Assembly (NCBI GenBank): GCA_013398955.1
Contig: VWPU01001365.1
Span: forward strand, 1 to 64,000
Length of the DNA stretch: 64,000 nucleotides
Origin: Callaeas wilsoni
Taxonomy: Eukaryota; Chordata; Aves; Passeriformes; Callaeidae
Reading direction: 5' to 3'
The notes beneath the pieces are model-generated. The model was given only the letters and a program-made list of their open reading frames with translations, was not told the origin of the DNA and did no database searches. Positions 1 to 11,826 of the stretch are shown in pieces. The first letter of the stretch is position 1. Each line of letters opens with the position of its first letter. Both the position numbers and the translations under genes were made by a program.

Positions 1-3000
1 ATGGGCAGCTCCTCATTATACAAAAGATGCTTCCCTCTCCAATTCTTCTCTCCTCCAGCAGTGTGTAATAAATCAACGAGCCTTTGAAAACTATCACTTT
101 GCTGGTAGGCATCAATCCACAAACGATAAGAACAGTGCCTGCTCCAATAACCAGCAGTAAGGATGTCCACACTGGGCACTACTCAGTGTTCAGCACTGGA
201 GGAGCTGACCTTGCATGCACCAGTTCCTCCAACTTGTACCAACAACATCCTCGGCAGCACTTGAAGGATGCTGTAATGCAAGGCCAGTTGTGATGACTGT
301 TGATGTTGCATCTGCCTCTTTTTCAGCCCTACTCCTACTTTGGTTCATCTAGCAAAGCCTATGGAGTGCAGTAAATAACTCCAGGCCACAGGAGCATTTT
401 GTATATATAAGGAGTTCTGTAAAAAATTTTCAGCTAATTGTCCAAACTAATTAAAACCAACATAAATACAATCTAATATTTATAGGAGCTAGAGGATTGC
501 AGTATTTACAGTCAGATACAGGATCATCAATGAAAAATAAATTAATTATCTTTCTTATTTTTTAATTGCTTTTGTACACTGAGATAATCTGCTCTACTTC
601 AGTATGATTTACTGAAGAGAGACACTGTTTTTACATATTTCCCATCTCTAGAAACAATTTAAATGTAATCCTCCTGACAAGCCAAAAGGCATAAATATAC
701 CTCCTGGCTTGCTGTGTTGTTGCCAGAAATTAGTAGCCTTGCCTCAACTTGGCAGTCAACACAGTTGTTACGTTAACCTCCTTTTTAGCACATGCCCAGC
801 TCCAGTTTTACCCTGCTAATGGCATTAAAAGTTGCATGTTTACCATATTTTTCTCCACAGAAATTATTTTTCAAAACACTAATTTCACAACCAGAACAAG
901 TGAATCCACCCATGCTATTGATCCTATGATTTAATTACAAAACCAGCTAAATAAGGATCCAACAAGTTTGCAGTACCAAGTGATCGCCTTAGAGCAATGT
1001 TTACGTGATTTTCTCAGAATTAAATCCTAAGTGTTTATGAAAATTTTGCCACAAAAGAGGAGTTGTGCCCTGCATCCACACTTCATAAAGCAGGATCTGG
1101 CTTTGCATAACTTTCCTCAATAGCTTTAATGTACCTGGAAATATGAACTAGATAAGCCTACCTCCAGGTAGAGGCATTTTCAGGAAAATTCAAGCCGAGA
1201 CAGCAGTGTTTCAGCTACGTTTTGAAATATTTAAATATTTTGCTGCTGTAGTAACAATGTTTGAGCCAAGATGATCCAAGGATATAAATAAGGTAAAGTT
1301 TGTAGGAAGGGACATTAGGCTATTGCCTCTCTCTGTGGACCTTGCTCTGTTTAAAGGCTTTCACTTCTGAGTTGTTCCCATACAAGCACGTCAGGCATAA
1401 CACATCCTCAAAAAGAAGTCTGCTCAGCTATCAGGTGACATAGCCAGAAGACTGCACTAATATCCCTCTGTCCTAAATCATATTGCCTTCCACATCACCC
1501 TAAAAAGGATCATCTGTAACTGGCTTTTTTCTGCTATAAGTCTGTACCAAAATGTTAAGAAAGTTGCATTCAAGTGCCTGGGGCCCTAAGGAAAAGTGAA
1601 AGTAGCTTTCCCAGTAAAAGTAACTATTTTCAGTGTCAGGCACACAGATGGGAGTTCATTTCAAGCATAACGTGCTTTGTTTCCTCCATCCATATTATTT
1701 CATTTTAGCAGAAGTTAGGCTTTTTATTTCCCACTCAAATGACATCCGAGTTGCTGCTGGTTGGCGTCTATGTGTCACATGCCTGTGTGGTACAATGCAA
1801 GAGCTTTTTTTGAGAATCCAATGTCATGATTCATCTCAAGGAGTTGCCTGTGTACAGGGAGTCATCAGTCAAACACACCAGAGGAACTGGACACATACAG
1901 CTCTCATGCACGGGGTTATTTCTTGCTACCTGCATGATTAAGGCAGATACAAAGGTTTCATCATTTGGTCACTTGACAATCTGAGGATCAAAAGGGAAGA
2001 CAGAGTTTCCTAAATATGTCTTTTTGTCCTCCTTTGCCCACAACCTACAAAAATAACCAAGGAGCACACTTCTTAAGGACTTGCAAGGAGGTTTATGTCC
2101 CTGTGCCACTAAGGGGCAGATCCCCACAGAAAATGCTTTCGTGAAGCTTGTTACCAGTGAGTTTTGATATGTTTCCCTCCATCTGTGTCCTTCAGAGATC
2201 CTTGGACACTTAAAAACTGAACTGGAACATGAGCTCTTTGGTGTCATCTATCTTGCTAATCACTGTGATGAGGTGTCCTCGTCCTCTCTCCCTGCAATGA
2301 CTCCACAGTTGCTTGTTTTCTATGTGACCTTCTTAGATGTGTCCCACAATCCTCCAGCCTGATTCTCACAGGGCTTCGAAGTAAACACGCAGGAATGGGC
2401 ACGGTGATTTACAGAGTGCTGCTGCGATTCCAGGACTACTGGCAAGTGACTAAGCAAGTCTGTTTCAGAGGGAGAACAGAGGCAGGAAAGGAGAATAGGC
2501 TTATGACCCTCAGGCAAAGTGTCATGACCCGTGCTTTAAGAGCTTCTGGCTTAAAATATCGCTGGAATGTACAAAGTCTTAGTAGGTATGTTAGAAGAGA
2601 TAGAAGATAGTAACATGTTGGCAACAAGGAAAGCGAGCATTATCTCACACTGGAAAACACGCTGAAAAGAGATAATAAAACACCTACAGGCACTGTAACT
2701 GCTTTTGCTTCTTGAATCTGTCTCCAAGAATTCTGTTGCCATGAGTGAGCTTTGGAACAGGTTCTTCGATAAGGAGATGAATCCCCAGAGCTCAAGGAGA
2801 AAGACAAGGGAGTATTAGGACACATGATATTCTGAAAAGTTCGAATACTGAGGGAAAAAAAATTAAAATTCTGCTGATGTTGTACTAATAGCAAACTAGA
2901 GACGAGGGTTTTCTAGAATGACAACCCCAATTCCTTAATTGCATATACCATCCTGAACTTTGGTATTGTCTGTGTCTAGCTTTGAACTCTAGAACTCGTG

Positions 3001-5734
3001 GGAATTTTCAACTGCAGGGACCCAATGGTTTCAGAGAAAACACATCCACCTACTGCTGAAAGTGGAGAGTGGAGCAGATCTCCGTTGGACTGATGTGGAG
3101 GATTGGAATCTGCATGGGACCTCTCTGGGATGAGTATATATCCAAGCAGCAATTAGCCTAAGTGCAAGAGGAGAATCTTCTGAGGTTGAGGTTTGGCATT
3201 AAAGACTACGATGGATCTATTTCTTGTTTTACCTTCTACATTCCTGTGTATTTCAAATGGAGAATCCTAGGGGAAAAAAATACCAGGGACCTACAGATGA
3301 TCACAGTCTCTCTGTGCTGGCTAAAAGAGGCTTTGGTTCTTACAATCAAATGCAGTGGCCTTAAGCTGGCTCGGTGTGTCAGGAATTTCCCTTGAACTTC
3401 CAGAGACAGTATTATACTGACATTGATACCAATTTGTGGTTTTGGTTTTATATTTTCATATTATCATCAGACCAATTTGCTAGAAATAGGACAAAAGTTC
3501 TTAAGACTGTGAAGGACTGAATTAATCTTCCTTCTCTTTACCCCTTGACAGACTGTAACATCCATATCCAATTATGTAGTGTTAAAGTTCTTCTGTAATT
3601 AGTTTGTAATTTACTTTTGGGTTTCTAATGCCTTTGTTTTAAATTATTTTCTGTCTCACAGAATTTGCAAGTCTGCCATAGTTCTCTAGGCATCACTGAT
3701 AAGCAAGTTTGAAAGAGCCATGAGAAATTCTGTGGAAATACATAGAAGTATACCATGAATAGTAATTGAATTAACATCAACCAGACAGATGATATTTTTT
3801 TTGCAATGAATCTTCTCTGCATAGCTTAATGAGGATGTCTCCAGCAGTTTTTAATCATGTTTTGTATTTCATATTGCACCTCATTTTTTGGCCTCTTGCC
3901 AACTTATTGAAAGTTGAATTTTTCCATATATGAATATATAGAAATTGAACTGAGGTAAAAATGCACAAATTAACATTTATTCATGTTTCCCCAGCCATGA
4001 AGAAAAGCTCTGGTTACTGTCTGTACAGAGAGATGCATTTAGGGTCATTCTTTCTTAAAATGGAGCATCTGCATTGTGAGTATGACCTAATTTGAAGCTC
4101 ACCTAGATTGAGGAATGATTCCAACTACTAACACAGAGTTTAAACCAGCAGCCTCCACACCCTCTACTTTCCATTTCCCTCCTACCCTTATGCTGGATTT
4201 TCTCCTTGTGAAATCACCATCGCTGGTGTCTCTAGAGCAACGTTGATTGCCTTTCTGCTGGGTCTGCTTAACTCCAGATTCACTTCACAATATTCATTCA
4301 TCAGAAAAATCATATGTCTGGAAGCCTAAGAACCTAGTAATTAATCCTAATGAGATATGCTTCTGATTACTTATTTTAAGTTTCCGGACTTAGCCACACT
4401 TAGCTGTATTTTATTAGAAATGCCATTACTCAGAGAATCAGAAAACACATTTTCATGATGCATTCGATACCCACAGTGAGCAAGAGAAATCTGTCTCATT
4501 CCCTGTACATTTTTAGAAGATGACAGTTTCGCATCACCATGTGCAGTGGGCCAAACTTGTTATATTAAACATGTAGGAAAATAACATTAAGATGTATTTT
4601 TCAGCTACATGACAGCAAGAAATACCTTCAAAGAACCCTTCCTGGAGTTTCTGGTTTTATCAGGGTATTTGGTCTCTCTGGTTCAGTGCCTAGTAAAAAT
4701 AGTCCAGCTTTAATAAAGCCCAGATGTTGACATATTCACTCACCTTCATCATTGCATGGATGCATTTCATACTGAATTTCACCTAAGGAATTTTAGACTT
4801 TACAGATAAAAATCAAAAACACTTCTTGCTTCCCATTGGGATCATTGCTGTTTTTTCAGATCAAAGATGCCCCATCAACATAATGACTTGAGATGGAAAG
4901 TTGTGATTTTTTTTATGTACTAATGGAAAGATTAATGTGGCTTAAGTATGGTAAGTTTAGCACCTTTGTCCCTTAACCTTGTTTAGTGCTTATGCCACTA
5001 GACCATATTTTTGCAATTCTTTCCTTAAATCCTTCTTTGTCCTTTGCTATCAGCAAGGGTAGTCATCTATAATAAGGTTAGGATTCAGTTTCAATATAAT
5101 TAAATATATTTTCTGGCTGAATACATTCCAAGCATTCCTTGGAAATACTTCCTTTTTCATGTCGAGAAAGCCCAGTACGTTTAAATTTCAAACAGTACCA
5201 TTAGTGTGCAATCCAGTACTTTCTTTCTAATGATACATTAGATCTGGAAATTCCTCAGCCAGTTCAAGACAGGCAAAGGGGCAAGTGTTCAAAGTAGCAA
5301 GCTGGAGGTGCACCCTCAAAATCCATGTAATGGTTAGCAGATTTTTATGCTTCAGTCTGAAGTTTTATCCCTTCCATACTGAGCATACTCTGTAGACCAA
5401 AAGAGATTGTTAGCACTGATTAAAAATAAATCCCTTTCCAAAAGCTTACCTGCCTTTAGAAAGGAGAATGGTTTAGTGCGGTTATTTTAATGGACAACTC
5501 TGTGAGGAACAGCCGGAAAGATAAAGAGAAGTTATCCACTTCTGGAATCATGAGAGATTTGGATGTTTTACTCTCTGTTCTATTAAATCCTTGCAATCCC
5601 TACCTACTGAACCCTCATGAGACAGTGGAACAAAGGAATAAATACGTTAATGACTTAAGTGTGTGGACGTGGAAGTTCAACCAAAAATAAAGCAGATAGT
5701 GAGAACTGTTTTACAAAAGTAAATTTTTAAAAAC
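1..5734. other. Unique A+T-rich non-coding stretch
   Basis: I see no gene, RNA gene or recognisable interspersed repeat here. Open frames are all under about 105 codons, lie on both strands and have no family resemblance. Sequence is CpG-poor with scattered A/T runs, typical of vertebrate intergenic or intronic DNA. Very diverged repeats could be present below what I can recognise by eye. Confidence 0.6.
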
Positions 5735-5761
5735 TGTGTGTGTGTCTGTGTGTGTGTGTGT
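5735..5761. repeat. (TG)n microsatellite
   Basis: About 27 bases of TG dinucleotides, interrupted once by a C. Ordinary vertebrate microsatellite, potentially polymorphic. Confidence 0.9.
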
Positions 5762-6859
5762 ATGAAGGAACGCTGATGGAAAGAGTATTCTGTTCTGGTT
5801 TACCTGTGGACAGAGCGCTTTTGAAGGACGCCACAGCTGCAGCACTGATACTATCACTACCATTAATCACCGGAGCATATGACAACTTTGCTTATTTTCA
5901 TTCTTTATTGCTGTTTTACAAAATTAGTAGGCTCTATTGACTATGTCTTGGCTCTTTACAAAACATGTTATGTTCTGTACAGTTTTAGGTTTGTAATGCA
6001 AGAGACCATAGAGCCACCAATGTTCAGGAAACTTTATCATATGAACATGGAAATTTTTTTTCTCTCATGCACATTTATCACAGAGACCACAAAGGATCCA
6101 GAGAGTCTCTAACAGATACAGATTCTTTTTTAAAAAGCATTTCTCATCTTCTTTCACAATTTTACTGATTAGGAGAAAAGAGTAGTAGTTCCACAACTAG
6201 CTGAGAGCTGACTTTACTAAATTAAATTGAGAATGCATAGTTAAGTAGAGTCTTCATAGGGCACAAAGTTACATGGGTTTCTCTATATATAACAAGACAA
6301 GTAGAATCTAGTGCTAAATGCAAGACTCAAGTCTGCCTTCAGTGGACCAATGCTTGACCAATGCACTATCCCTAAAATAAAGAGACAGATATTGTCATTT
6401 TCAGACACTGCTTTCTGTCTTGTGCTTCCTTTAATTTTTCTTTTGTAGGCTGAAATACAAAGTAAAACAAAACAAAGGTCTTAGCCTTCAAACCATTGAC
6501 GTAGAAAGGTCTGACACAACTTTCCGTTAATGGAGTTCTTTGGGATCAGTCTGTAAGTGTGGTATTTTGTTTGTTTTACTTATTATAAATTTCTTCTGCG
6601 TGTCAGGGAGGTCTTACCACTGCTATGGCATTGTTTCAGCAGAACCAAGAAAGCATTTGGACAGCATACTTTTAATAGCATGCAGCATTGACTCCAAGTA
6701 TATTCAAGTAGCAATAGTAATGACAAATAGTGAAGGCTATTATCCAGGCTATTAAATCCAAATAAATTAAAAGAGTAATAAAAAACCCTACAGATCACAT
6801 GATCTTAGAAGATGGAGTTGTGAGTGCCCTTGGAAGGTCTCCTTACTCATCTCTCCACC
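5762..6859. other. Unique non-coding stretch
   Basis: No gene or repeat recognised. Only short, overlapping open frames are present. Confidence 0.5.
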
Positions 6860-7370
6860 TGTGGCATGACCAAGTTCTTCTCAAAAATCTGTGGAGAAAA
6901 ATACTCCCCACTTTTTCTGGCAGGCAGTTCCAATGCTTTGCTACCTTCCCATGAGAGAACCCATGCCAAGAGTCTGATCTGATTTTGTTGCTGCAGTTTA
7001 AGCCTGCTGCATCTTGGTTTAGTATTGTTGGAAATGGAAAATGGGCTTATCCTTCCTGTCATACCATAGTCTCTCACACAGTCGAAGGCTGTTAACATGT
7101 AGTATTCTATTCTGCCACCCCCTTCCCACAGTTCTCATTTCTTTATATGAATTATATTTAGACTAATGACTTTTGTTGCTTTCCTGTGGAATCCAAAATT
7201 TGTCTGCATCTTCAAGTGTAGTACCTAAAACTGGACATAGGAACCCTTCTTGAGCTGCCCAGAGCTAAGCAGAGTAGATTTCCTTCCTGCACCTTGAATC
7301 AGAATATTCAGCTTTTTGGTGTTCCTTGCAATTGATTTCTTTCATTATTTTGACAACTGAACAAAACAAA
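6860..7370 (-). mobile_element. Ancient CR1 LINE fragment (ORF2 C-terminal region)
   Basis: On the minus strand this reads as the last part of CR1 ORF2. From low to high coordinates the order of recognisable blocks matches the inverted CR1 3' region: a block resembling 'gcagt-tgttccagtgctt' near 6920; a block ending in 'aagcc' near 7000; 'gaaggctgttaacatgt' near 7085; and the CR1 hallmark resembling 'gtggtgcccaaaactggacacagtactcc' near 7218-7245. A minus-strand peptide containing LELPARKSGEYFSPQIFEK resembles the CR1 HWNRLPREVVES-LEIFK segment. The copy is heavily mutated, truncated at both ends and certainly inactive. Boundaries are approximate (tens of bases). Confidence 0.7.
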
Positions 7371-9984
7371 ATCTGTGTCCATTTATTTTCTCCTGAAAGA
7401 GTAGGAAACTTCTAATGAACTGTTAAAGGTTCACATACAAGAAAATTTAATAGCCATACTCTGTTCCCAGAAAAGTCTTTAGAAAATTAACTATTGTCTA
7501 TAATGTGAACAAGATTTGGCCCCACATAGACATAAGTGCTTGATAAAACAAATTCGTTCCAAACTCTGTAATTAATTGAAGTGCACAGCAGTTTGCAGGC
7601 TCATGTCTAACCTTTTGTCTTATTCCCCAAGAAGAAATTGAAGTAGGATGTGAATATGTAGCTCACAATAGCATGTAAGATTTGGAATAAATGCCTTCCT
7701 TCTAGGAAAATTAGAATAGGTCTGTTTGAGAGCCAGTCTTTTCTGCTTTGCAAGGAAAATCCTAGCCTTGGATCTACAGGCTGTCCCTTGCAAAGAAGCT
7801 TAAATTTCCCTGACTGTGTAGTCCTTTACTTTGATCATGTTCCATGTGTACAAGACAGTCCAACCAATCTGTCATTTGTGACTTAAACCTTGAGTGTTAT
7901 AAATAAATGCTGTGCAACCGCTGGCTAAAGGACAAATCAGAACATTAGGACGATTAAGAGAAAGCAAAGCATCAGTCCAACTACAATAAAGCTAATATCA
8001 TTCAGTCCACAGTAATTTAAAACAGCTGTCAGCTAGTCCTGGCTTGTGATATAACAGGCCAAATTCTTGGACACTGAGTTATTCTTAGAAATATGCACAC
8101 AGGCATTGGCAACTCATGCTGCAAATTGCCTGTTGCCAGTACCCTGTCAGTTATATGTGCCAATAGATATAAAAGCTATTGTTCTAACTCATGAAAAATA
8201 ATTTGACGTTTTTGATTTCAAATTACTCAACGATTTTGGGGACATGGGAGCCAATGAATTTTAAACTAAACCTCACACAAATGAGAAATAATTTCATAAA
8301 TGTTGTTCAATTCACCCCAAAAGGTAAAGGGGATTCTGCTCACTTCTTGTAATGAGCTGTGTGGGATCCAGCCTGGAAACATCAAGTGAGGGATGGGAAA
8401 AAAGGAGAGAATAGGACAAAGCTGCATGCCCCAAGAATGAAAGAAAAAAACATATCAGTGAAAAATAAGTACGTATCATGCTTTTCATAAAAGTCATAAT
8501 ACATGTTATTTTAAGTCTGGTCTGTTGAAATGTACACTCTCACCTATTTCTTCTATCCTCTCTTTCAAAGATCCATGCAGCTACCAGCATTTCCTGTGTA
8601 ATATCACTTAGGAAAGTGAAAACATAAGTGGAATTTTCAATAAAAATGTTGTTTGATATGAAGCTCAGTTATTTCCACATTAGACCACGCTTTTTGCCTC
8701 AAGAGCAGAACCACTGCCCTATTGAAAATTTGTATTGGGGGTTGGAATTTGTGGAATATAGTATTCTTTTGTTCATGGAAATGTGTGATGCGCATCTTTG
8801 TCTCTTCTCTTTACTTTTCCCCTTCTCTCCTGTTCCTTAATTGGATGCCCGTACTTTCACAGATGGTGAATAGTGTAGGTAATTTGGGAAAGAAGGATGG
8901 CAGGAGCATATATCATCATAATGTTCGCAGGACACATTGATGAAGTAACCCTCTATTCAGGAACATTGCAGCTTTTATGGAATTTTACATGTAAGATGGA
9001 ATGGAAAACTGCACTGGTTGTTAAGAAAATAATTTGTTATTGCATTTTGTGAGGAGTTCAGACTTCTTGCTTATGTTACGAGTTCCAAAACTGCTCAAGC
9101 TTATCCTTTCAATAAACAGAAAAACACAAAAGGATCTTTAGGTGTGTAGCAGATGGAGTGGAACTCAGTCCTGTCAAGGTTGTGACACCCAAGTGCATGT
9201 ATGAACTCCTGGGAAAGTCTTAGCTCAGAATCTGCAGGGCTGTTGAAGTTTAGCCACCTTCCTGGTAGGCAGTGATTGATCTGTGGTATTAGGAATGCTT
9301 TTTACATGCCTAAGTCCTCCTTTGTTGTTATGTTGCAATAGAATTTTTATGTCAAAGTAAATAAACGGATTAAAAATTGTTTTCAGTGTATCTAAAAGTT
9401 GGTGGTTTTTTCACACAGGTTTGTAATTACTTCATGCTCTGATTGCTTTGGTGGTTTCTTTACTCAGAGTTGATGAAAACCTTATCTTTTGTTTTCATCT
9501 GTTTTGATCGAGGTTTTAGTTTGAGCACTAGACTTGAACAAAACAACTCACTTGTTAATTTCATCTGCTCTTGTCTCCTGATGCGAATATTTTGAACAGC
9601 AGTGGTTCTGCAAGAGTCATAAGCAAGTTTGTGAGTTCTAGAGTCAGGCTGAGAAACAGAATCATCTTGTGGATGACTCAAAAGTCTGGTGCAAATCAAT
9701 AAGTTGCTCCTATTGTGCTCATTTTATGAGGCTCCATCAGAGGTCTTTGGTTCCTTACAAATTGCAGTACTACATACCAGGGGTCACAAAGAAGCTTATT
9801 TTTCAAAAGGCAAGAATTATTCTGGATATATAGCTTGTGATTAAGCAAGATCTATTTGGAGGTGGAACAAACATTAGCAGAAGTTGAGTTATTTCTGTTT
9901 TAGAACAGGACTGACAATTAGCAAATGGCCATTTACACTGCTGCACCGGGGAGCCTTACTGCTTCACAAGTGTCTGAAGCAGGA
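7371..9984. other. Unique non-coding stretch with a possible conserved block
   Basis: No gene or repeat recognised. The part at about 7880-8215 has evenly mixed, motif-rich sequence with no simple repeats and resembles a conserved non-coding element (see findings). This is a judgement on texture only. Confidence 0.4.
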
Positions 9985-10110
9985 CTCGTAGCATAAAGTA
10001 TTTCTCCTATTTTGCAGATGGAAGAAGCTGGGGGTAGGGAAGTGCTCCCACAGGAAGCCTTTGGCAGACCTAAATAATGAGACCTGATTCATGGCCTGTG
10101 CTATGGTTGC
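9985..10110 (+). repeat. Possible MIR-type (CORE) SINE fragment
   Basis: The order 'ctcctattttgcagatg-gaag', a G-rich 'gaggcacagagagg'-like stretch, and 'cccacaggaagcctttggcagacct' resembles the 3' half of amniote MIR elements. There, 'ccattttacagatgaggaaactg' is followed by 'aaggtcacacagc-agtggcagagc'. Similarity is scattered and the copy would be very old. An alternative is chance similarity. Confidence 0.4.
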
Positions 10111-11020
10111 TTGATTACATTTTCCGTTCCTTCTTTCCTTGTTTGCTAGTGAGTCATGATAGTGGGTGACCCCAATTCATACTGCAGTTGGTAACATTTA
10201 AATCTCATGGAAGTCTTGAGCGAGTGAACCTTTCTTTTCAACGTCATAATATGTTTTTACAGAGTTCTAACTGAAAAATAAGGAACTTCTGTGTAGAGTT
10301 ATCAGGATCTACTAGTTTTAGAGTCGGAGCTTGGCTGAAAGAAAAGGCTGGTTTTAGAAGCTGAGAGTGGGTTTTTTTGTTAAGTTTGGTTTGTTTGGGA
10401 GTTTTTACCCCCCGATCATTCTCCCTGCCTTTGTTTTCTTTCTCAGTTTTTCATACGGAAACCAGAATTATGGTCATCTTGTGCTCTGCCCATGTAGTGT
10501 TTTAACACTGAATTGCCCAATTAATCTTAAAATCATTATCATTCAGTTAACAATCACCTTCAAGGATTTGTCTCTTTTTTTTCTCAGCTGTTGGTGTAGT
10601 AACAGTGAAATCTATTTTAACTTCCAGTCTGGTGGATTCAGCACTACTGATGACAATTACTCTGATTTATAATTACTAGATGAGAAATAGTTTTTTCGTA
10701 AGCTGTGGGTACCAAGATGGTATCAGAGTTGATTCAGATGGGATCTAAACAACAAACAATGCTCACTACCAAGATCAAAGCGCACAAACTCACACTGTGG
10801 ATGCTTCCTATGAGCAGTGCAGGCTGCTTCATGTTCTTGTTACCAAAATCTTGTTTTCTTTGGTAAAAAAGGGGGCTGTCTATTTACTTTATAAAACCTA
10901 TGAACTTATTGCAAAGAGAAAACAAATGGTCAGTGTGGAACTTAGCTGCAGAGAGTTTTTCCTCCGCCAAATGTTCTTTTATGGAAATCTATAAGCCTGA
11001 TTACAACATAACCACAGCAT
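10111..11020. other. Unique non-coding stretch
   Basis: No gene or repeat recognised. An open frame of 101 codons at 10367-10672 has composition driven by T-runs and no recognisable domain, so I do not call it. Confidence 0.5.
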
Positions 11021-11063
11021 GGAGTTAGTCTATGGGAATGCTAATTATCCATAGACTAACTCC
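11021..11063. repeat. Perfect 15-bp inverted repeat (hairpin)
   Basis: Left arm ggagttagtctatgg (11021-11035) and right arm ccatagactaactcc (11049-11063) are exact reverse complements with a 13-base spacer. The arms are of mixed composition, so this is not a simple-repeat artefact. Role unknown. It could be cruciform-prone DNA, the remnant of a small foldback insertion, or a transcribed hairpin. Confidence 0.9.
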
Positions 11064-11600
11064 CCCCTTTGCAATTTAAAGGTACACTAGAAATCAAGCA
11101 GGCAATGGGGAATACAGTATGGTCATAAAATCACCTCAAGACACAGCACCATTCAAACAAGGTGTTGTTTCATCCTTACAGTCTTTCTGAGACATGAGAA
11201 TAAGCTTTTGTTTACCAGGGGTCTGAAAAGCAAAATGAGCATATTGGCTGAACCAGAGCTGTGGGGCAAAGGAGAGCTTAAAAGTGGAGGGGCCACTCTG
11301 AAATTACTGCTAATCAGGAAATGCTCTGAGATAAAGTGACCATCCGTTTGCTTTCTCATTTTCATTGTTAAATTTATAACCTTAAGAAGAGAACCTTAAG
11401 ACAGTGAACACTGGGACACCATCTTCTACTGTGCCAAAACTCTGCTTCTGATTGCATATTCTGGGGAAAGAGAGTTTTCAAGGAAACCTGTGGCTTGGGG
11501 ACACAGTTTGTACAGAGGAGCACTTTTTGGTGAGCAACAGAAGGAGAGCAGGAATCATCTCTCCTCTGTGCCCTTGCAGCCAAGAATTTTAATCGTGACA
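11064..11600. other. Unique non-coding stretch
   Basis: No gene recognised. Short open frames on the minus strand have no family resemblance. Confidence 0.5.
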
Positions 11601-11826
11601 GGCATGACTCAGATTAGACACCAGACAAAACTCTCCAAAGGCCAAGAGACCATGACAGGGAAATAGGTTGCCTGGGAGTGTTGTGGAATCCTGTCTGGAG
11701 GATTTTTGGGCTGTTAGACAAGCCTCTGTCAGGAGTGACAGTAAGCGTAGCTGATGCTGCCTTGGGGCAGAGGGATGGGCTAGCTGACCTCTCAAGGTCC
11801 TTTCCAGCCCACGTGGCTGTGATTGA
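11601..11826 (+). mobile_element. CR1 LINE 3'-end fragment
   Basis: This reads in the sense orientation of CR1. In one frame the peptide RLPGSVVESCLEDF corresponds to the conserved CR1 ORF2 C-terminal motif RLPREVVESPSLEIF. It is followed by a block resembling 'ctgccttgggcaggg-gatgggctagatgacctctcaaggtcctttccagccc', the characteristic CR1 3' untranslated end. The usual 3' ATTCT repeats are reduced to 'gtgattgaga'. Strongly 5' truncated, as most CR1 copies are, and inactive. Confidence 0.85.
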
